Below are positions 1 through 8,612 of a DNA stretch of 64,000 nucleotides, in pieces. The translations under genes and the position numbers were made by a program. Source of the DNA: Arthrobacter sp. KBS0702 (GTDB lineage Bacteria; Actinomycetota; Actinomycetes; Actinomycetales; Micrococcaceae); the NCBI RefSeq assembly GCF_005937985.2, contig NZ_CP042172.1, positions 2,294,001 through 2,358,000 of the forward strand, given 5' to 3'. Position 1 is the first letter of the stretch; each line of letters starts with the position of its first letter. The notes under the pieces are model-generated. The model ran no database searches. It had not been told where the DNA came from and saw nothing but the letters and a program-made list of their open reading frames with translations.

Positions 1-1259
1 CTGAGCAGCGCAATGCCGAAGACCGCGGAGGCGAAGGCACCCCCGATGGTCTTGGTGGTGTTCGTCAGCCCTGTGGCCATCGCGGTCCGGTTCAGCGGCG
101 CCGCGGCAGCCGCCGCCGAGGGCAGTGCCGCAACGAGCGCCCCGGAACCGACGCCGGCCACCGCCATGTTGACCAGCGCCTCGGCCAGGCTGCCGTGCAG
201 GGGCAAAAACAGCAGGTAGCCGACGCCCACAAGCGCCGCTGCGCCCACGAGGGTCCAGCGCGGGGTGAGCCGGCGGGTCACCACGGGGTAGAGCAGTGCT
301 CCCACCAGCAGGGCGAGCACGTACACACCGATGATGATCGAAACCTGCCCCGCACGCAGCCCCAGCCCGTAGCCGTGGAGCGCGGGATCGGTCCGGGCAA
401 AGGTCGAGAGCGGGGCCTGGGCACCCAGCACGGAGACGCCAAACAGCCCCGCGGTCAGCTGCACCGGCCACATGGACTTGGACCGCAGCATCCGGATATC
501 CACCAGCGGGTCCTCGCGGCGCAGCTGGACGCGGACAAAGCGAACAAAGGCCAGCAGCCCGGCCGCGACCAGCACCCAGGCCCACCAGGCACCGGGTCCG
601 TTGAGCCGCATGAACGTCAGCCCGGAGGTGATCAGCAGCAGCCCGACGGCGAGCAGCGCGAAGCCGCCGGTGTCCACCCGGCCGCTGGCGCGCCCGGTCG
701 ATTCCGGCACGCCGAAGCGGATGGCGAACCAGCAGGCGGTCACGGCCAGCGCCGGAAGCATCAGCACCAGCTGCAGCTGCCCGGCGAACACTTCCACGAG
801 CGCCCCGGCCGCGAGGGCGCCTGCGATGACACCGAATTCCAGCGCCCCCACGAGGACGCCCGCCGCGCGGCGGGTGCGGGCAGCGCCGTCGGGCAGTCCG
901 TGCACCCGGCTGAAGACCAAGGCGATCTCCAGCGGCAGCCAGACCACGTAGAAGCCCTGCAGGGACCAGGCGGCGAGGAACGTCCAGAAATCCGGCGCCA
1001 GCGCCACGCCCCAGGAGGCGGCAGCGGTGAGGACAGTGGAGACAAGCAGGATCCGGCGGTGCCCGTACAGGTCGCCCAGCTTTGCCAGCACGGGCACGGC
1101 CAGGGCGCTGACCGTCAACTGGGCGGCCTCGAACCAGTTGACGTCGCCGTCGTGGATCCCCAGGTGCCGGGCGATGTCGGTGAGGATGGGAGTGTAGTAG
1201 CCCTGCAGGATTCCGCTGGTGAGTTCCACCAGACACAAAAAAGCAACGATGCGGCGCAT
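1..1259 (-). CDS. MFS transporter, DHA2-like drug exporter (3' end cut by window)
   Basis: Reading leftward from an ATG at 1259 the frame stays open to the window edge, giving about 419 residues without a stop. The protein starts MRRIVAFLCLVELTSG and has repeated hydrophobic helices. GDLYGHRRIL near residue 62 is the MFS loop 2-3 signature, and a helix near the visible end reads TIGGAFASAVFGIALL. Such proteins are inner-membrane proton-driven exporters; the substrate cannot be read from sequence. A GAAGG ribosome site lies just ahead of the ATG. The gene is divergent from the monooxygenase at 1457 and shares its intergenic region, so the nearby MarR-type operator might also affect it. The C-terminus is missing only because of the window boundary. 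Confidence 0.85.
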   Translation of the reverse strand, partial: MRRIVAFLCLVELTSGILQGYYTPILTDIARHLGIHDGDVNWFEAAQLTVSALAVPVLAKLGDLYGHRRILLVSTVLTAAASWGVALAPDFWTFLAAWSLQGFYVVWLPLEIALVFSRVHGLPDGAARTRRAAGVLVGALEFGVIAGALAAGALVEVFAGQLQLVLMLPALAVTACWFAIRFGVPESTGRASGRVDTGGFALLAVGLLLITSGLTFMRLNGPGAWWAWVLVAAGLLAFVRFVRVQLRREDPLVDIRMLRSKSMWPVQLTAGLFGVSVLGAQAPLSTFARTDPALHGYGLGLRAGQVSIIIGVYVLALLVGALLYPVVTRRLTPRWTLVGAAALVGVGYLLFLPLHGSLAEALVNMAVAGVGSGALVAALPSAAAAAAPLNRTAMATGLTNTTKTIGGAFASAVFGIALL

Positions 1260-1384
1260 GGGAACCTTCCGGGCGGGCTGGAGACCTGGCGGCCAGCCGA
1301 TTGATTGCATCCTAGGGCCGGGCGCCGCCGGCTCCCCGGAGGGCAGGGGAATATCCCGGCGTGGCGGGCGTTGTACCGAACGAT

Positions 1385-1400
1385 AGATGCAAATGCATCT
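1385..1400. promoter_or_regulatory. Inverted repeat, probable MarR operator
   Basis: AGATGC-AAAT-GCATCT is a perfect 6-4-6 inverted repeat. It ends 8 bp before a candidate -10 box TACAGT (1409-1414) for the monooxygenase gene, so it covers the -35 region. A MarR regulator is the second gene of that operon, so autorepression is the simplest reading. Binding is inferred. Confidence 0.55.
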
Positions 1401-1456
1401 AAATCGGGTACAGTGGAAACAGCAACCGGAAGTTTCCGGCCAGGGAAAGGAACACC

Positions 1457-2560
1457 ATGCAGATCGGCGTCTTCAGCGTCAGCGACATCACCACGGACCC
1501 CACCACGGGCCGCACCCCTACCGAACACGAGCGCATCAAGGCCTCGGTGGCGATCGCCAAAAAGGTCGAAGAGATCGGCATGGATGTCTACGCCATCGGC
1601 GAGCACCACAACCGGCCGTTCTTCTCCTCCTCCCCCACCACCACGCTGGCCTACATCGCGGCGCAGACGGAACGGATCATCCTTTCCACCGCGACGACGC
1701 TGATCACCACCAACGACCCGGTGAAGATCGCCGAGGACTTCGCGATGCTCCAGCACCTCGCAGACGGCCGGGTGGACCTGGTCCTGGGCCGCGGCAACAC
1801 CGCCCCGGTCTACCCCTGGTTCGGCAAGAACATCCAGGACGGGATCGAACTCGCGATCGAGAACTACTCCCTGCTGCGCCGGCTCTGGGACGAGGACACG
1901 GTCAACTGGTCGGGCAAGCACCGCACCCCGCTGCAGAACTTCACCTCCACCCCGCGCCCGCTCGACGGCGTCGCCCCCTTTGTCTGGCACGGCTCCATCC
2001 GCACGCCGCAGATCGCCGAAGTCGCCGCGTACTACGGGGACGGCTTCTTCGCCAACAACATCTTCTGGCCCAAGGAGCACTACCAGCAGCTGATCGGCCT
2101 CTACCGTGAACGCTACGAGCACTACGGCCACGGCAAGGCGGACCAGGCGATTGTGGGCCTGGGCGGCCAGTTCTTCATGCGGAAGAACTCACAGGACGCC
2201 GTCAAGGAGTTCCGTCCCTACTTCGACAACGCCCCGGTCTACGGCCATGGCCCCTCGCTGGAGGACTTCACGTCCCAGACCCCGCTGACTGTCGGCAGCC
2301 CGCAGGAAGTCATCGAGAAGACCCTGACCTTCCGCGAGTACTTCGGCGACTACCAGCGCCAGTTGTTCCTGATCGATCACGCCGGCCTGCCCTTGAAGAC
2401 CGTGCTGGAGCAGCTGGACCTCTTTGGCGAGGAAGTCCTGCCGGTGCTCCGCAAGGAATACGCCGAGAAGACGCCGGCCCACGTCCCGGAACCGCCGACC
2501 CACGCCGCCCGTGTCGCCGCCTCGCTGGCATCCCGGGACGCCGCCCCGCAGGAGGCATGA
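1457..2560 (+). CDS. LLM-class (luciferase-like) flavin-dependent monooxygenase
   Basis: The 367-residue protein belongs to the bacterial luciferase-like TIM-barrel family, which uses reduced FMN and oxygen. It begins MQIGVFSVSDITTD, carries the early GEHHNRPF motif typical of the family, and has the VDLVLGRGN segment of the barrel. It most resembles the actinobacterial CE1758-type subgroup, whose substrates are mostly unknown. AAAGGA lies 5-6 nt ahead of the ATG. The stop overlaps the MarR gene start, so the two form one operon, which suggests a small-molecule-induced detoxification or catabolic oxygenase. The substrate is not predictable. Confidence 0.85.
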   Translation: MQIGVFSVSDITTDPTTGRTPTEHERIKASVAIAKKVEEIGMDVYAIGEHHNRPFFSSSPTTTLAYIAAQTERIILSTATTLITTNDPVKIAEDFAMLQHLADGRVDLVLGRGNTAPVYPWFGKNIQDGIELAIENYSLLRRLWDEDTVNWSGKHRTPLQNFTSTPRPLDGVAPFVWHGSIRTPQIAEVAAYYGDGFFANNIFWPKEHYQQLIGLYRERYEHYGHGKADQAIVGLGGQFFMRKNSQDAVKEFRPYFDNAPVYGHGPSLEDFTSQTPLTVGSPQEVIEKTLTFREYFGDYQRQLFLIDHAGLPLKTVLEQLDLFGEEVLPVLRKEYAEKTPAHVPEPPTHAARVAASLASRDAAPQEA

Positions 2561-3018
2561 TGTCAGCCAGGACCGAATCGCCGGTCCGCCTGGCCGCGGA
2601 AACCTGGGAGTCCCTGTTCCGCGCCCAGGTGGCCGTGATGCGCCGGCTGCAGTCCGGGCCCGCTTTCAAGGCCCTGGCCGTAAACGAGTACGACGTGCTG
2701 TTCACGCTCTCCGGCTGTCCTTCCGGCTGGCTCCGCCAGAATGAACTCAACGACCACGTGCTCTTGAGCCAGTCGAGCCTGAGCCGGCTGGTGGAGCGGC
2801 TGGAAAAGCGGGGGCTGGTGGAACGGCGGCCCGCCCCCGACGACGGCCGCGGTGTCCTGGTCCGGCTCACCGACGCCGGCCGGGAACTGCAGAAACAGAT
2901 CGGCCGGGAGCACGTCCGCGACATTGCCGCCCTGGTGGCCCCGGCCCTGACCGACGAGGAACAGCGCGAGCTGCTGCGCCTGACGGAAAAACTGCGGACC
3001 GCGGTCCAGGCGCGCTAG
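2557..3018 (+). CDS. MarR family transcriptional regulator
   Basis: A 153-residue winged-helix protein. The recognition part reads LNDHVLLSQSSLSRLVERLE, followed by the wing with the family motif RRPAPDDGRGVLVRLTDAG. MarR proteins bind short palindromes as dimers and release DNA when a phenolic or other ligand binds. The first ATG overlaps the upstream stop as ATGA. A second ATG three bases on (2560) sits at a better distance from the GGAGG at 2551-2555 and may be the real start. The likely target is the palindrome at 1385-1400. Confidence 0.9.
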   Translation: MMSARTESPVRLAAETWESLFRAQVAVMRRLQSGPAFKALAVNEYDVLFTLSGCPSGWLRQNELNDHVLLSQSSLSRLVERLEKRGLVERRPAPDDGRGVLVRLTDAGRELQKQIGREHVRDIAALVAPALTDEEQRELLRLTEKLRTAVQAR

Positions 3019-3051
3019 CCGGGCCCGAGCCCGCTGGCGCTGCTGGCGCAG

Positions 3052-3858
3052 CTAGCGGATGGTGACCAGCGCGGCCGGGTCCTCTACGGGCAATTGACCG
3101 GTGACCGTGGCGGTGACCTTGAGTTCCTTCAACGAGAGGCTGCCGCCGACGGTGGACAGAAACGCCGTGTCCGAGGAGTCCCGGCCGGCGGTAATCCGGA
3201 GCATGCTCTCCCGGGGCGCCAGTCCGGTCGGGTCGATCACGTGCCAGGCCCCGTTGACGTGTGCTTCGGCCACGGCGTGGAAGTCCATCGGGCTCAGCCC
3301 GGGCGCGTACACCGCGGCCAGGCGCGCCGGGACGTTCTTGGACCGCAGCAGCGAAATTGCCAGGTGGGCGAAGTCCCGGCAGACGCCGCGCCGGTGCAGC
3401 AGCGTCTCGACGGCGCCGTCCGTGCCGCGCGACGATCCGCTGACGTAGCGCAGCTCGCTGAAGACCCAGTCCCGCACGGCGTGGAGCAACTCCCCGCCCT
3501 GCAGGCCGCCGAACTCGGCGTACGCCGTCGGGAGCAGCCGGTCGGATTCGGCGTACCGGCTGGGGCGTACGTAGCGGATGAGCTCCATCAGTCCGGGTTC
3601 CTCAGGCGCGGCCGACCCGGTGACGGTGGCACCGTATTCGACCAGGACCTCGGTGGGCTCGGCGAACTCCATGTAGTGGAAGCGTCCGCCGTGGTGGTCC
3701 GACAGCTCGGTCAGAGGCACGTCCTCGCCGCCGGCCGTGACGGAAAGCGACTCCTCGAATCCGCTGTAGCCGGGGTTGCGGGCCACGGCCACCGCCATCG
3801 CGACCTTGGTATCGGCCACGGTCTTGAAGGCCAGGCGTGCGGTCACGATGCGTTCCAT
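3052..3858 (-). CDS. Transglutaminase-like family protein
   Basis: 268 residues. An N-terminal beta-rich domain (about 1-90) is followed by a transglutaminase/protease-like fold with the catalytic triad visible: Cys160 in RRGVCRDFAHL, His194 in MDFHAVAEA and Asp209 in HVIDPTG. Bacterial members of this kind are cytoplasmic and probably act as amidases or proteases on peptides rather than as cross-linkers; the substrate is unknown. A GGAG site lies ahead of the ATG. The gene is convergent with the MarR gene, 33 bp away. Confidence 0.85.
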   Translation of the reverse strand: MERIVTARLAFKTVADTKVAMAVAVARNPGYSGFEESLSVTAGGEDVPLTELSDHHGGRFHYMEFAEPTEVLVEYGATVTGSAAPEEPGLMELIRYVRPSRYAESDRLLPTAYAEFGGLQGGELLHAVRDWVFSELRYVSGSSRGTDGAVETLLHRRGVCRDFAHLAISLLRSKNVPARLAAVYAPGLSPMDFHAVAEAHVNGAWHVIDPTGLAPRESMLRITAGRDSSDTAFLSTVGGSLSLKELKVTATVTGQLPVEDPAALVTIR

Positions 3859-3942
3859 GGATCTCCGGAGGGGTACGAGCGAAGCCGCTGAAGCCTCAGC
3901 GGGCGGGCAATCGCCCCAGCCGCAATGATGCCGGCGGCGGGA

Positions 3943-4767
3943 CTAGTTTTTGATCTTCAGCGACATTAGCATCCGCTGGACATTGGCGAATTCCGACCCC
4001 TCGTTGACGTATTTGTCCGCCTGGGCCAGCGTGTCAAAAGACCTGGCCGGCGCGACTTTTTGGTCCGGGGCGAACGCTTTGAGTTCGGCGAGGTCGCCGA
4101 ACGAATAGTCGCCCTTGCCGTCGGGCCCGCGCACCACGTTCTGCAGGGAGCAAGCCTTGCCTTCCGCTCCCCCGACCACGTTGGTGATGCCGTAGGACCC
4201 GAAGTACTTGTAGCCCTGGATGACCCGGAACACCACGTGCGGGTCGATGGTCCCCGCCCCGCCGCGGTGCGGCAGTTCCACCGGAATGCTGCTGACCACG
4301 ACGTACGGTTTGGCGGCATCGCCCGAGCAGGCGCCGGCCGCCTGGGCCGGCAGTCCGGTCTGCAGCGTGGCCAGGTACCGGCCGTCCGCATCCTTGACCT
4401 CGATCTTGAGGGCCCCCGGCAGGGTGCCCTGCGCCGGGGTGAGCGACTGGGCAATCCATTCCTGCGGCAGGTCGAAACTGACGTTCTTAGCAGGGTCCGT
4501 GAAGGTCTTCCAGGCGGCCGCCGTCGCGCCCGCGGAGGCGCCCGCGGACGCGGTACCCGTCGCGGTCCCCGGCGCCGAGGCAGAGGCGCCGGGCGACGCC
4601 GGCGACGCGGTCCCGGCGGAGGGACCCGCCGTCGAGCTTCCGCCCGGGCTGCCCGCCGTCCAGGCCGGTGTGCCCTTGCCGTCGGTGCTGCAGCCGGCGA
4701 GCGCCGCCGCGGTGAGCGCCAGCGCAGCAGCAATCCGGAGTCCGCGGGAAATAGCCGTCCCTGTCAT
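3943..4767 (-). CDS. Secreted lipoprotein of unknown function
   Basis: 274 residues. The N-terminus has a positively charged start, a hydrophobic stretch and the lipobox LAGC with Cys26, so it should be lipid-anchored outside the membrane. Residues about 30-85 are a low-complexity Ala/Gly/Ser/Pro/Thr linker typical of surface lipoproteins. The remaining 190 residues form a folded domain I do not recognise, with VSFDLPQEW near its start. The start is supported by a TACGCT -10 box exactly 6 nt upstream, the leaderless layout seen elsewhere in the window. Confidence 0.8.
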   Translation of the reverse strand: MTGTAISRGLRIAAALALTAAALAGCSTDGKGTPAWTAGSPGGSSTAGPSAGTASPASPGASASAPGTATGTASAGASAGATAAAWKTFTDPAKNVSFDLPQEWIAQSLTPAQGTLPGALKIEVKDADGRYLATLQTGLPAQAAGACSGDAAKPYVVVSSIPVELPHRGGAGTIDPHVVFRVIQGYKYFGSYGITNVVGGAEGKACSLQNVVRGPDGKGDYSFGDLAELKAFAPDQKVAPARSFDTLAQADKYVNEGSEFANVQRMLMSLKIKN

Positions 4768-4773
4768 GGTGAC

Positions 4774-4779
4774 AGCGTA
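4774..4779 (-). promoter_or_regulatory. -10 box TACGCT, leaderless-type promoter
   Basis: TACGCT ends 6 nt before the ATG of the lipoprotein gene, which places transcription initiation at the start codon. Confidence 0.5.
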
Positions 4780-4797
4780 GCCGGGGCCCGTGGCGGT

Positions 4798-6174
4798 TCA
4801 GAGTTTCCGGAGCAGCGTTTCGTAGAAGCGGACGCCCCGGCCCAGCGTCTCGAGTGAGATCTTTTCGTCCACGGCATGGATCGAGCCGCGGTCCCTGGCG
4901 TCCATGGCGAAGGGCGCAAACCGGTAGACGGCGTCGCAGATCCCGGTGAACCGGCGCGAGTCCGTTCCGCCCATCATGATGTACGGCGTGATGATCGCCT
5001 CCGGGAAGGTCTCGGCAATGCAGTCCTCCAGCAGCTCCCACTGCGGTCCCGCAAAGTCGCTGACCGGCGTGGGATCGTTGCCCTCCACGACCCGCAGCTC
5101 CACCTTCGGATCGCGGATGACCTTCCTCAGCCGCTCCACGGTTCCGGCCACGGTGTCCCCCACGGCGACCCGGATGTTGGCGTTCGCCTTGGCCGTCGCG
5201 GCGAGCACGTTGGCGCCGGCGCTGCCCTCCAGCGTGGTGACCGCCACCGTGGTGCGGGTCATCGCGTTGGTTTCGTTCCCCAGCCGGCCGAAAAGCCAGG
5301 TCATGGGGACCCTGAGCAGCGACAGGTTCGCGAAGGCGACCCGCAGCGGGGCCGGTGCGTGCGGGCCGAAGCGCCGGAGCATTTCCGCGGTCACCTCCGG
5401 CAGGCTCTGCGGAAACGGACTGCGCTCGATCCGGGTGATGGCCCGGGCCAGCCGCGCCGTCGCCCCCATCCGCGGCGGCGTCGAGGCGTGTCCCCCGGGG
5501 TCGCGGGTCAGCAGTTCCACGTCCAGGATCCCCTTTTCGGCCACACCGACGACGGCGGCCGGCCGGCTCACGCCCGGGAACGCGTCTCCCGCGACGGCGC
5601 CCCCCTCGTCCAGCACGAGCCAGGGCCGCACTCCCCTGGCGGCGAGGAGTCCGGCTGCGGCTGAGGCGCTGTCACCGGCGGTTTCCTCGTTGTTGCCGAA
5701 GGAGAAGTAGATGTCATTTACCGGGGCGAAGCCCGCTGCCAGCAGGGCTTCTGCGGCCTCCAGGATGGCGACCAGTTGGCCTTTGTCGTCGAGGGTGCCG
5801 CGACCCCACAGGTGGGTGCCGTCATTGTGGCCGGAAAACGGCGGATGGGTCCACGCGTCCCCGTCCCCGGCCGGGACGACGTCGTAATGCGCCATCAGCA
5901 CGGCGGCCCGGTTTCGGGTCCCGGCGTCGGTGCCGGTGCCGGTGCCGGTACCGGTACCGGGCCACCGGAACAGGAGTGCCAGCCCGTTGACGCGTTCCAT
6001 CTCCAGTGCGGCGTGGACAGCGGGGTAGAGCCGGGGCAGGGCGGACAGGAAGGCCTCGAACTCGGCGGTGTCCACCTCGGCGGGAACCCGGGAGGACACG
6101 GTGCGGAACCGGACGAGTTCTGCCAGCGAGGCGGCGGCGCGGAGGGCGGGCCCGGCAGGGGCGTTGGTGTGCAT
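4798..6174 (-). CDS. M20 family zinc metallopeptidase (carboxypeptidase S-like)
   Basis: 458 residues. The di-zinc peptidase signature is present: MAHYDVVPAG (His96, Asp98), GRGTLDDKG (Asp129/130), NNEETAG with the general base Glu, VLDEGG, and a C-terminal SIHAVDE His. The pattern and the WTHPPFSG segment match the M20 group that includes yeast carboxypeptidase S. It probably hydrolyses dipeptides or N-acyl amino acids in the cytoplasm; specificity is unknown. The frame stays open upstream to 6780, but that part is antisense to another gene; the ATG at 6174 follows TAGGCT by 7 nt. Residues 73-82 are Gly-Thr repeats encoded by a hexanucleotide tandem repeat, an unusual low-complexity loop. 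Confidence 0.88.
   Translation of the reverse strand: MHTNAPAGPALRAAASLAELVRFRTVSSRVPAEVDTAEFEAFLSALPRLYPAVHAALEMERVNGLALLFRWPGTGTGTGTGTDAGTRNRAAVLMAHYDVVPAGDGDAWTHPPFSGHNDGTHLWGRGTLDDKGQLVAILEAAEALLAAGFAPVNDIYFSFGNNEETAGDSASAAAGLLAARGVRPWLVLDEGGAVAGDAFPGVSRPAAVVGVAEKGILDVELLTRDPGGHASTPPRMGATARLARAITRIERSPFPQSLPEVTAEMLRRFGPHAPAPLRVAFANLSLLRVPMTWLFGRLGNETNAMTRTTVAVTTLEGSAGANVLAATAKANANIRVAVGDTVAGTVERLRKVIRDPKVELRVVEGNDPTPVSDFAGPQWELLEDCIAETFPEAIITPYIMMGGTDSRRFTGICDAVYRFAPFAMDARDRGSIHAVDEKISLETLGRGVRFYETLLRKL
5929..5958. repeat. Hexanucleotide tandem repeat inside the M20 peptidase gene
   Basis: Five 6-bp units in a row on the + strand: three GGTGCC followed by two GGTACC. On the coding strand they give alternating Gly-Thr codons. 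A length change of one unit would keep the reading frame. Confidence 0.8.
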
Positions 6175-6181
6175 GCGCGAC

Positions 6182-6187
6182 AGCCTA
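6182..6187 (-). promoter_or_regulatory. -10 box TAGGCT, leaderless-type promoter
   Basis: TAGGCT ends 7 nt before the ATG at 6174 of the M20 peptidase and supports that start over the longer open frame. Confidence 0.5.
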
Positions 6188-6246
6188 CGGCGCGCCTGGC
6201 GCACCCGACGGCAGGGGCCGCCGCATTTCCTGCAACGAAACCCGGC

Positions 6247-6252
6247 TAGGCT
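6247..6252 (+). promoter_or_regulatory. -10 box TAGGCT, leaderless-type promoter
   Basis: TAGGCT ends 6 nt before the ATG at 6259. It is divergent from the similar box at 6182-6187, so one 84-bp gap holds both promoters. Confidence 0.5.
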
Positions 6253-6258
6253 GGGGGG

Positions 6259-6933
6259 ATGGCTGAACAGCACTTTGATGGAGCGGACTTTGGCGAGCCG
6301 GACGGTGTCGCGCGGATGTCCGCCGTCGACATCGCGGACTGGCGGCTCCGGACCTTTGCGCTGTACGCCACCGTGCGGAAGATCGCCGCGGACAGCCCGG
6401 CCGAAGCGCACTCCTACTGGCGGCACGAGCGCGACCGCATGTTCGGTACGCACCCGGCGTCGCCGCTGACCGACGAGGCCAAAGCCAGCTTCGGCGGCCT
6501 CAAGACCGCCGACTACGACCCGATCTACCGCTTCCACGTCCCGATCACCAAAGAGGGCGCGGGGCGGGAGATGAACGTCGAGACCGGGACCGACGGAGTG
6601 GTCCGCTTTGTCCGGCTGGGCACCTTCGACCTGCCGGAGATGGGCCAGTTGGCGGTCTGGAAGCTCAACGGCTACGGCGGCGGCATTTTCGTGCCGTTCC
6701 GGGACGCCACCGCCGGCCAGCCCGGCGGCAGCTACGGCGCCGGACGCTACCTGCTGGACACCATCAAGGGCGCCTTCCACGGCGTCACCGGTTCCGGGGA
6801 CGCCGCCGAGTTCGTACTGGACTTCAACTTCGCCTACAACCCCTCCTGCGCGTACAACGAGGCCTGGGCCTGCCCCCTGGCCGGGCCGTCGAACCGTCTG
6901 GCCGTGGACATCCCGGTCGGCGAGCTGTATTAG
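6259..6933 (+). CDS. DUF1684 domain-containing protein
   Basis: 224 residues matching the DUF1684 family throughout: an N-terminal DWRLRTFALYATVR helix, RDRMFGTHPASPLTDE, the FGGLKTADYDP segment and the hallmark C-terminal FNFAYNPSCAYNEAW-CPL stretch. No catalytic role is established for the family; its conserved Cys, Tyr and Trp residues suggest a binding pocket. There is no signal peptide, so it is probably cytoplasmic. It is followed 5 bp later by a GtrA-like gene and may be co-transcribed with it. Confidence 0.85.
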   Translation: MAEQHFDGADFGEPDGVARMSAVDIADWRLRTFALYATVRKIAADSPAEAHSYWRHERDRMFGTHPASPLTDEAKASFGGLKTADYDPIYRFHVPITKEGAGREMNVETGTDGVVRFVRLGTFDLPEMGQLAVWKLNGYGGGIFVPFRDATAGQPGGSYGAGRYLLDTIKGAFHGVTGSGDAAEFVLDFNFAYNPSCAYNEAWACPLAGPSNRLAVDIPVGELY

Positions 6934-6937
6934 CCGG

Positions 6938-7426
6938 ATGGAGTCGCAGCTACAACAAGCGCAGCCAACTTCGCAGCCCCTGTCGCCCGCGGCGACGCGC
7001 CGCCGCCACCGGGGCGTGCTCCGCTATCCGGTGGTCCGGCAGCTTCTGCGTTTTACCGGCGTCGGCGTCGTCTGCACCGTGACCTCACTGGCGCTGTATG
7101 CGTTCCTGCGGCCGTGGATCGGATCCCAGCCGGCCAACGCGGCGGCGCTGATCATGACCTCGCTGATGAACACGGCCCTGAACCGGCGGCTGACGTTCAA
7201 GATCACCGAACGGCACAAGATGAAGCGCGACCACCTGAACGGGCTGATAGTGATCGCCGTTGCGCTGCTGATCACCGGCGGCAGCCTCGGGGTGCTGCAT
7301 TGGGTCGACCCCGACGCGACCGTGGCCGACGAGCTCTGGACCACCACTTTGTCCGGCTTCCTCGCCACGGCCGTGCGGTTCACCATGCTCCGGCACTGGA
7401 TCTTCCGCCGGGCCCGGCACCGCTAG
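6938..7426 (+). CDS. GtrA-like family membrane protein
   Basis: 162 residues. A basic N-terminal tail of about 30 residues precedes four hydrophobic helices, with the family pattern LLRFTGVGVVCTV near residue 34, the TSLMNTALNRRLTF loop and the closing VRFTMLRHWIF. GtrA-like proteins are thought to flip polyprenyl-linked sugars or help cell-surface polysaccharide synthesis. No glycosyltransferase is adjacent, so the local role is unknown. I chose the ATG 5 bp after the previous stop; the same frame is open further upstream only as an overlap of the DUF1684 gene. Confidence 0.82.
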   Translation: MESQLQQAQPTSQPLSPAATRRRHRGVLRYPVVRQLLRFTGVGVVCTVTSLALYAFLRPWIGSQPANAAALIMTSLMNTALNRRLTFKITERHKMKRDHLNGLIVIAVALLITGGSLGVLHWVDPDATVADELWTTTLSGFLATAVRFTMLRHWIFRRARHR

Positions 7427-7437
7427 CCCCCAGCCAA

Positions 7438-8604
7438 CTACTGCGGGCTAGTTGGGCCGAGGGTGCGGATGCTGCCGACGGCGGTGCGCACCGCGGCTGC
7501 CGCTTCGCGCAGCTCGGCAGCCGTGACGGACGCATCGAAGCTGAAGCGCACGGCTGTCTGCGCCACCTCGGCGTCGATCCCCAAGGCCAGCAGCACCGGG
7601 GAGGGCTCGTCGGAACCAGCCGCGCAGGCCGAGCCGCTGGAGCAGATCACTCCTTGGCGTTCGAGCTCCAGCAGCACCGATTCCCCGCTGGTGCCCGGGA
7701 AGCAGAACGACGCAACCGAGGGGAGCCTGTCCGCCGGATGGCCGGTGAGGAAGGCGCCGGGCACCCCGGTCAGGACCTCGGCAATGAAGTCGTCGCGCAG
7801 GGCGGCGACCCGGGCCGAGGCCTCCCGCTGCGACGGCCCGGCGAGGCCCAGCGCCGTCGCCATGGCCACGGCCCCGGCCACGTTTTCGGTGCCGGAGCGG
7901 CGGCCGCGCTCCTGCCCGCCGCCGTGGATCAGCGGCTCCAGCCGGGTCCGGCCACGCACATACAGCGCCCCGCAGCCTTTCGGGGCGCCCAGCTTGTGGC
8001 CGGAGAGGCTCAGCGCGTCGACACCTAGCCCGCGCACATCCAGGGGCAGCCAGCCGGCGGCCTGCACGGCGTCGGTGTGGAACGGGATGCCGAGCCCCCG
8101 GGCCAGTGCCGCCAGCCGGGCCACCGGCTGGACCGTACCCACCTCGTTGTTGGCGTACATCACGCTCACCAGCGCGGTTTCCGGCCGAAGCACGGCCGCG
8201 AGCGCTTCCTCGCTCACCTGCCCGTAGCGGTCCACCGGGACCACGTCCACGGCGAAACCATGGACACGTTCGAGGTACCTGGCGGATTCTTCCACCGCCG
8301 GGTGTTCGACGGCGCTGATCGCCACCCGGTCCAGGCGCGGATCGGCCGCGCGGCGGGCCAAGGCGATGCCTTTGACCGCGAGGTTGTCCGCTTCCGTCCC
8401 GCCGGCGGTGAAGATGACTTCGCCCGGGCGGCAGCCCAGGGCCTTCGCCGTCGCTTCCCGTGCCCCGGCGAGCGCCGCAGCGGCGGCGTCGCCGAGCGAA
8501 TGGTGGCTCGACGGATTGCCGAAGTCCCCGCTGAGGTAGGGCCACATGGCCTCAAGGACCTCGCGGCGGACCGGCGTCGTGGCGGCGGCGTCCAGGAAGA
8601 TCAC
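7438..8604 (-). CDS. Cysteine desulfurase (NifS/IscS-like) of the NAD operon
   Basis: 388 residues, a PLP-dependent class V aminotransferase fold. The PLP lysine is Lys204 in SLSGHKLGAPKG, and the catalytic cysteine is Cys327 in CSSGSACAAGSDEPS. It removes sulfur from L-cysteine as a protein persulfide for Fe-S assembly. It is the last gene of the NAD biosynthetic operon, 8 bp after nadC, with a GTG start. NadA needs a 4Fe-4S cluster, and a nifS-like gene beside nad genes is a known arrangement, so a dedicated role in maturing NadA is likely though not proven. It could also serve tRNA thiolation. Confidence 0.9.
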   Translation of the reverse strand: MIFLDAAATTPVRREVLEAMWPYLSGDFGNPSSHHSLGDAAAAALAGAREATAKALGCRPGEVIFTAGGTEADNLAVKGIALARRAADPRLDRVAISAVEHPAVEESARYLERVHGFAVDVVPVDRYGQVSEEALAAVLRPETALVSVMYANNEVGTVQPVARLAALARGLGIPFHTDAVQAAGWLPLDVRGLGVDALSLSGHKLGAPKGCGALYVRGRTRLEPLIHGGGQERGRRSGTENVAGAVAMATALGLAGPSQREASARVAALRDDFIAEVLTGVPGAFLTGHPADRLPSVASFCFPGTSGESVLLELERQGVICSSGSACAAGSDEPSPVLLALGIDAEVAQTAVRFSFDASVTAAELREAAAAVRTAVGSIRTLGPTSPQ

Positions 8605-8612
8605 GGTGCGCC

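Noticed and set aside
195..1304. A 369-codon plus-strand frame opposite the first MFS gene
   Set aside because: His/Gln/Arg-rich antisense product; the minus strand has a clear transporter with the MFS motif.
7434..7455. CCAACTA/TAGTTGG stem at the convergent end of the GtrA and cysteine desulfurase genes
   Set aside because: Only 7 bp, lies partly within the desulfurase stop region and has no T-run, so not called a terminator.
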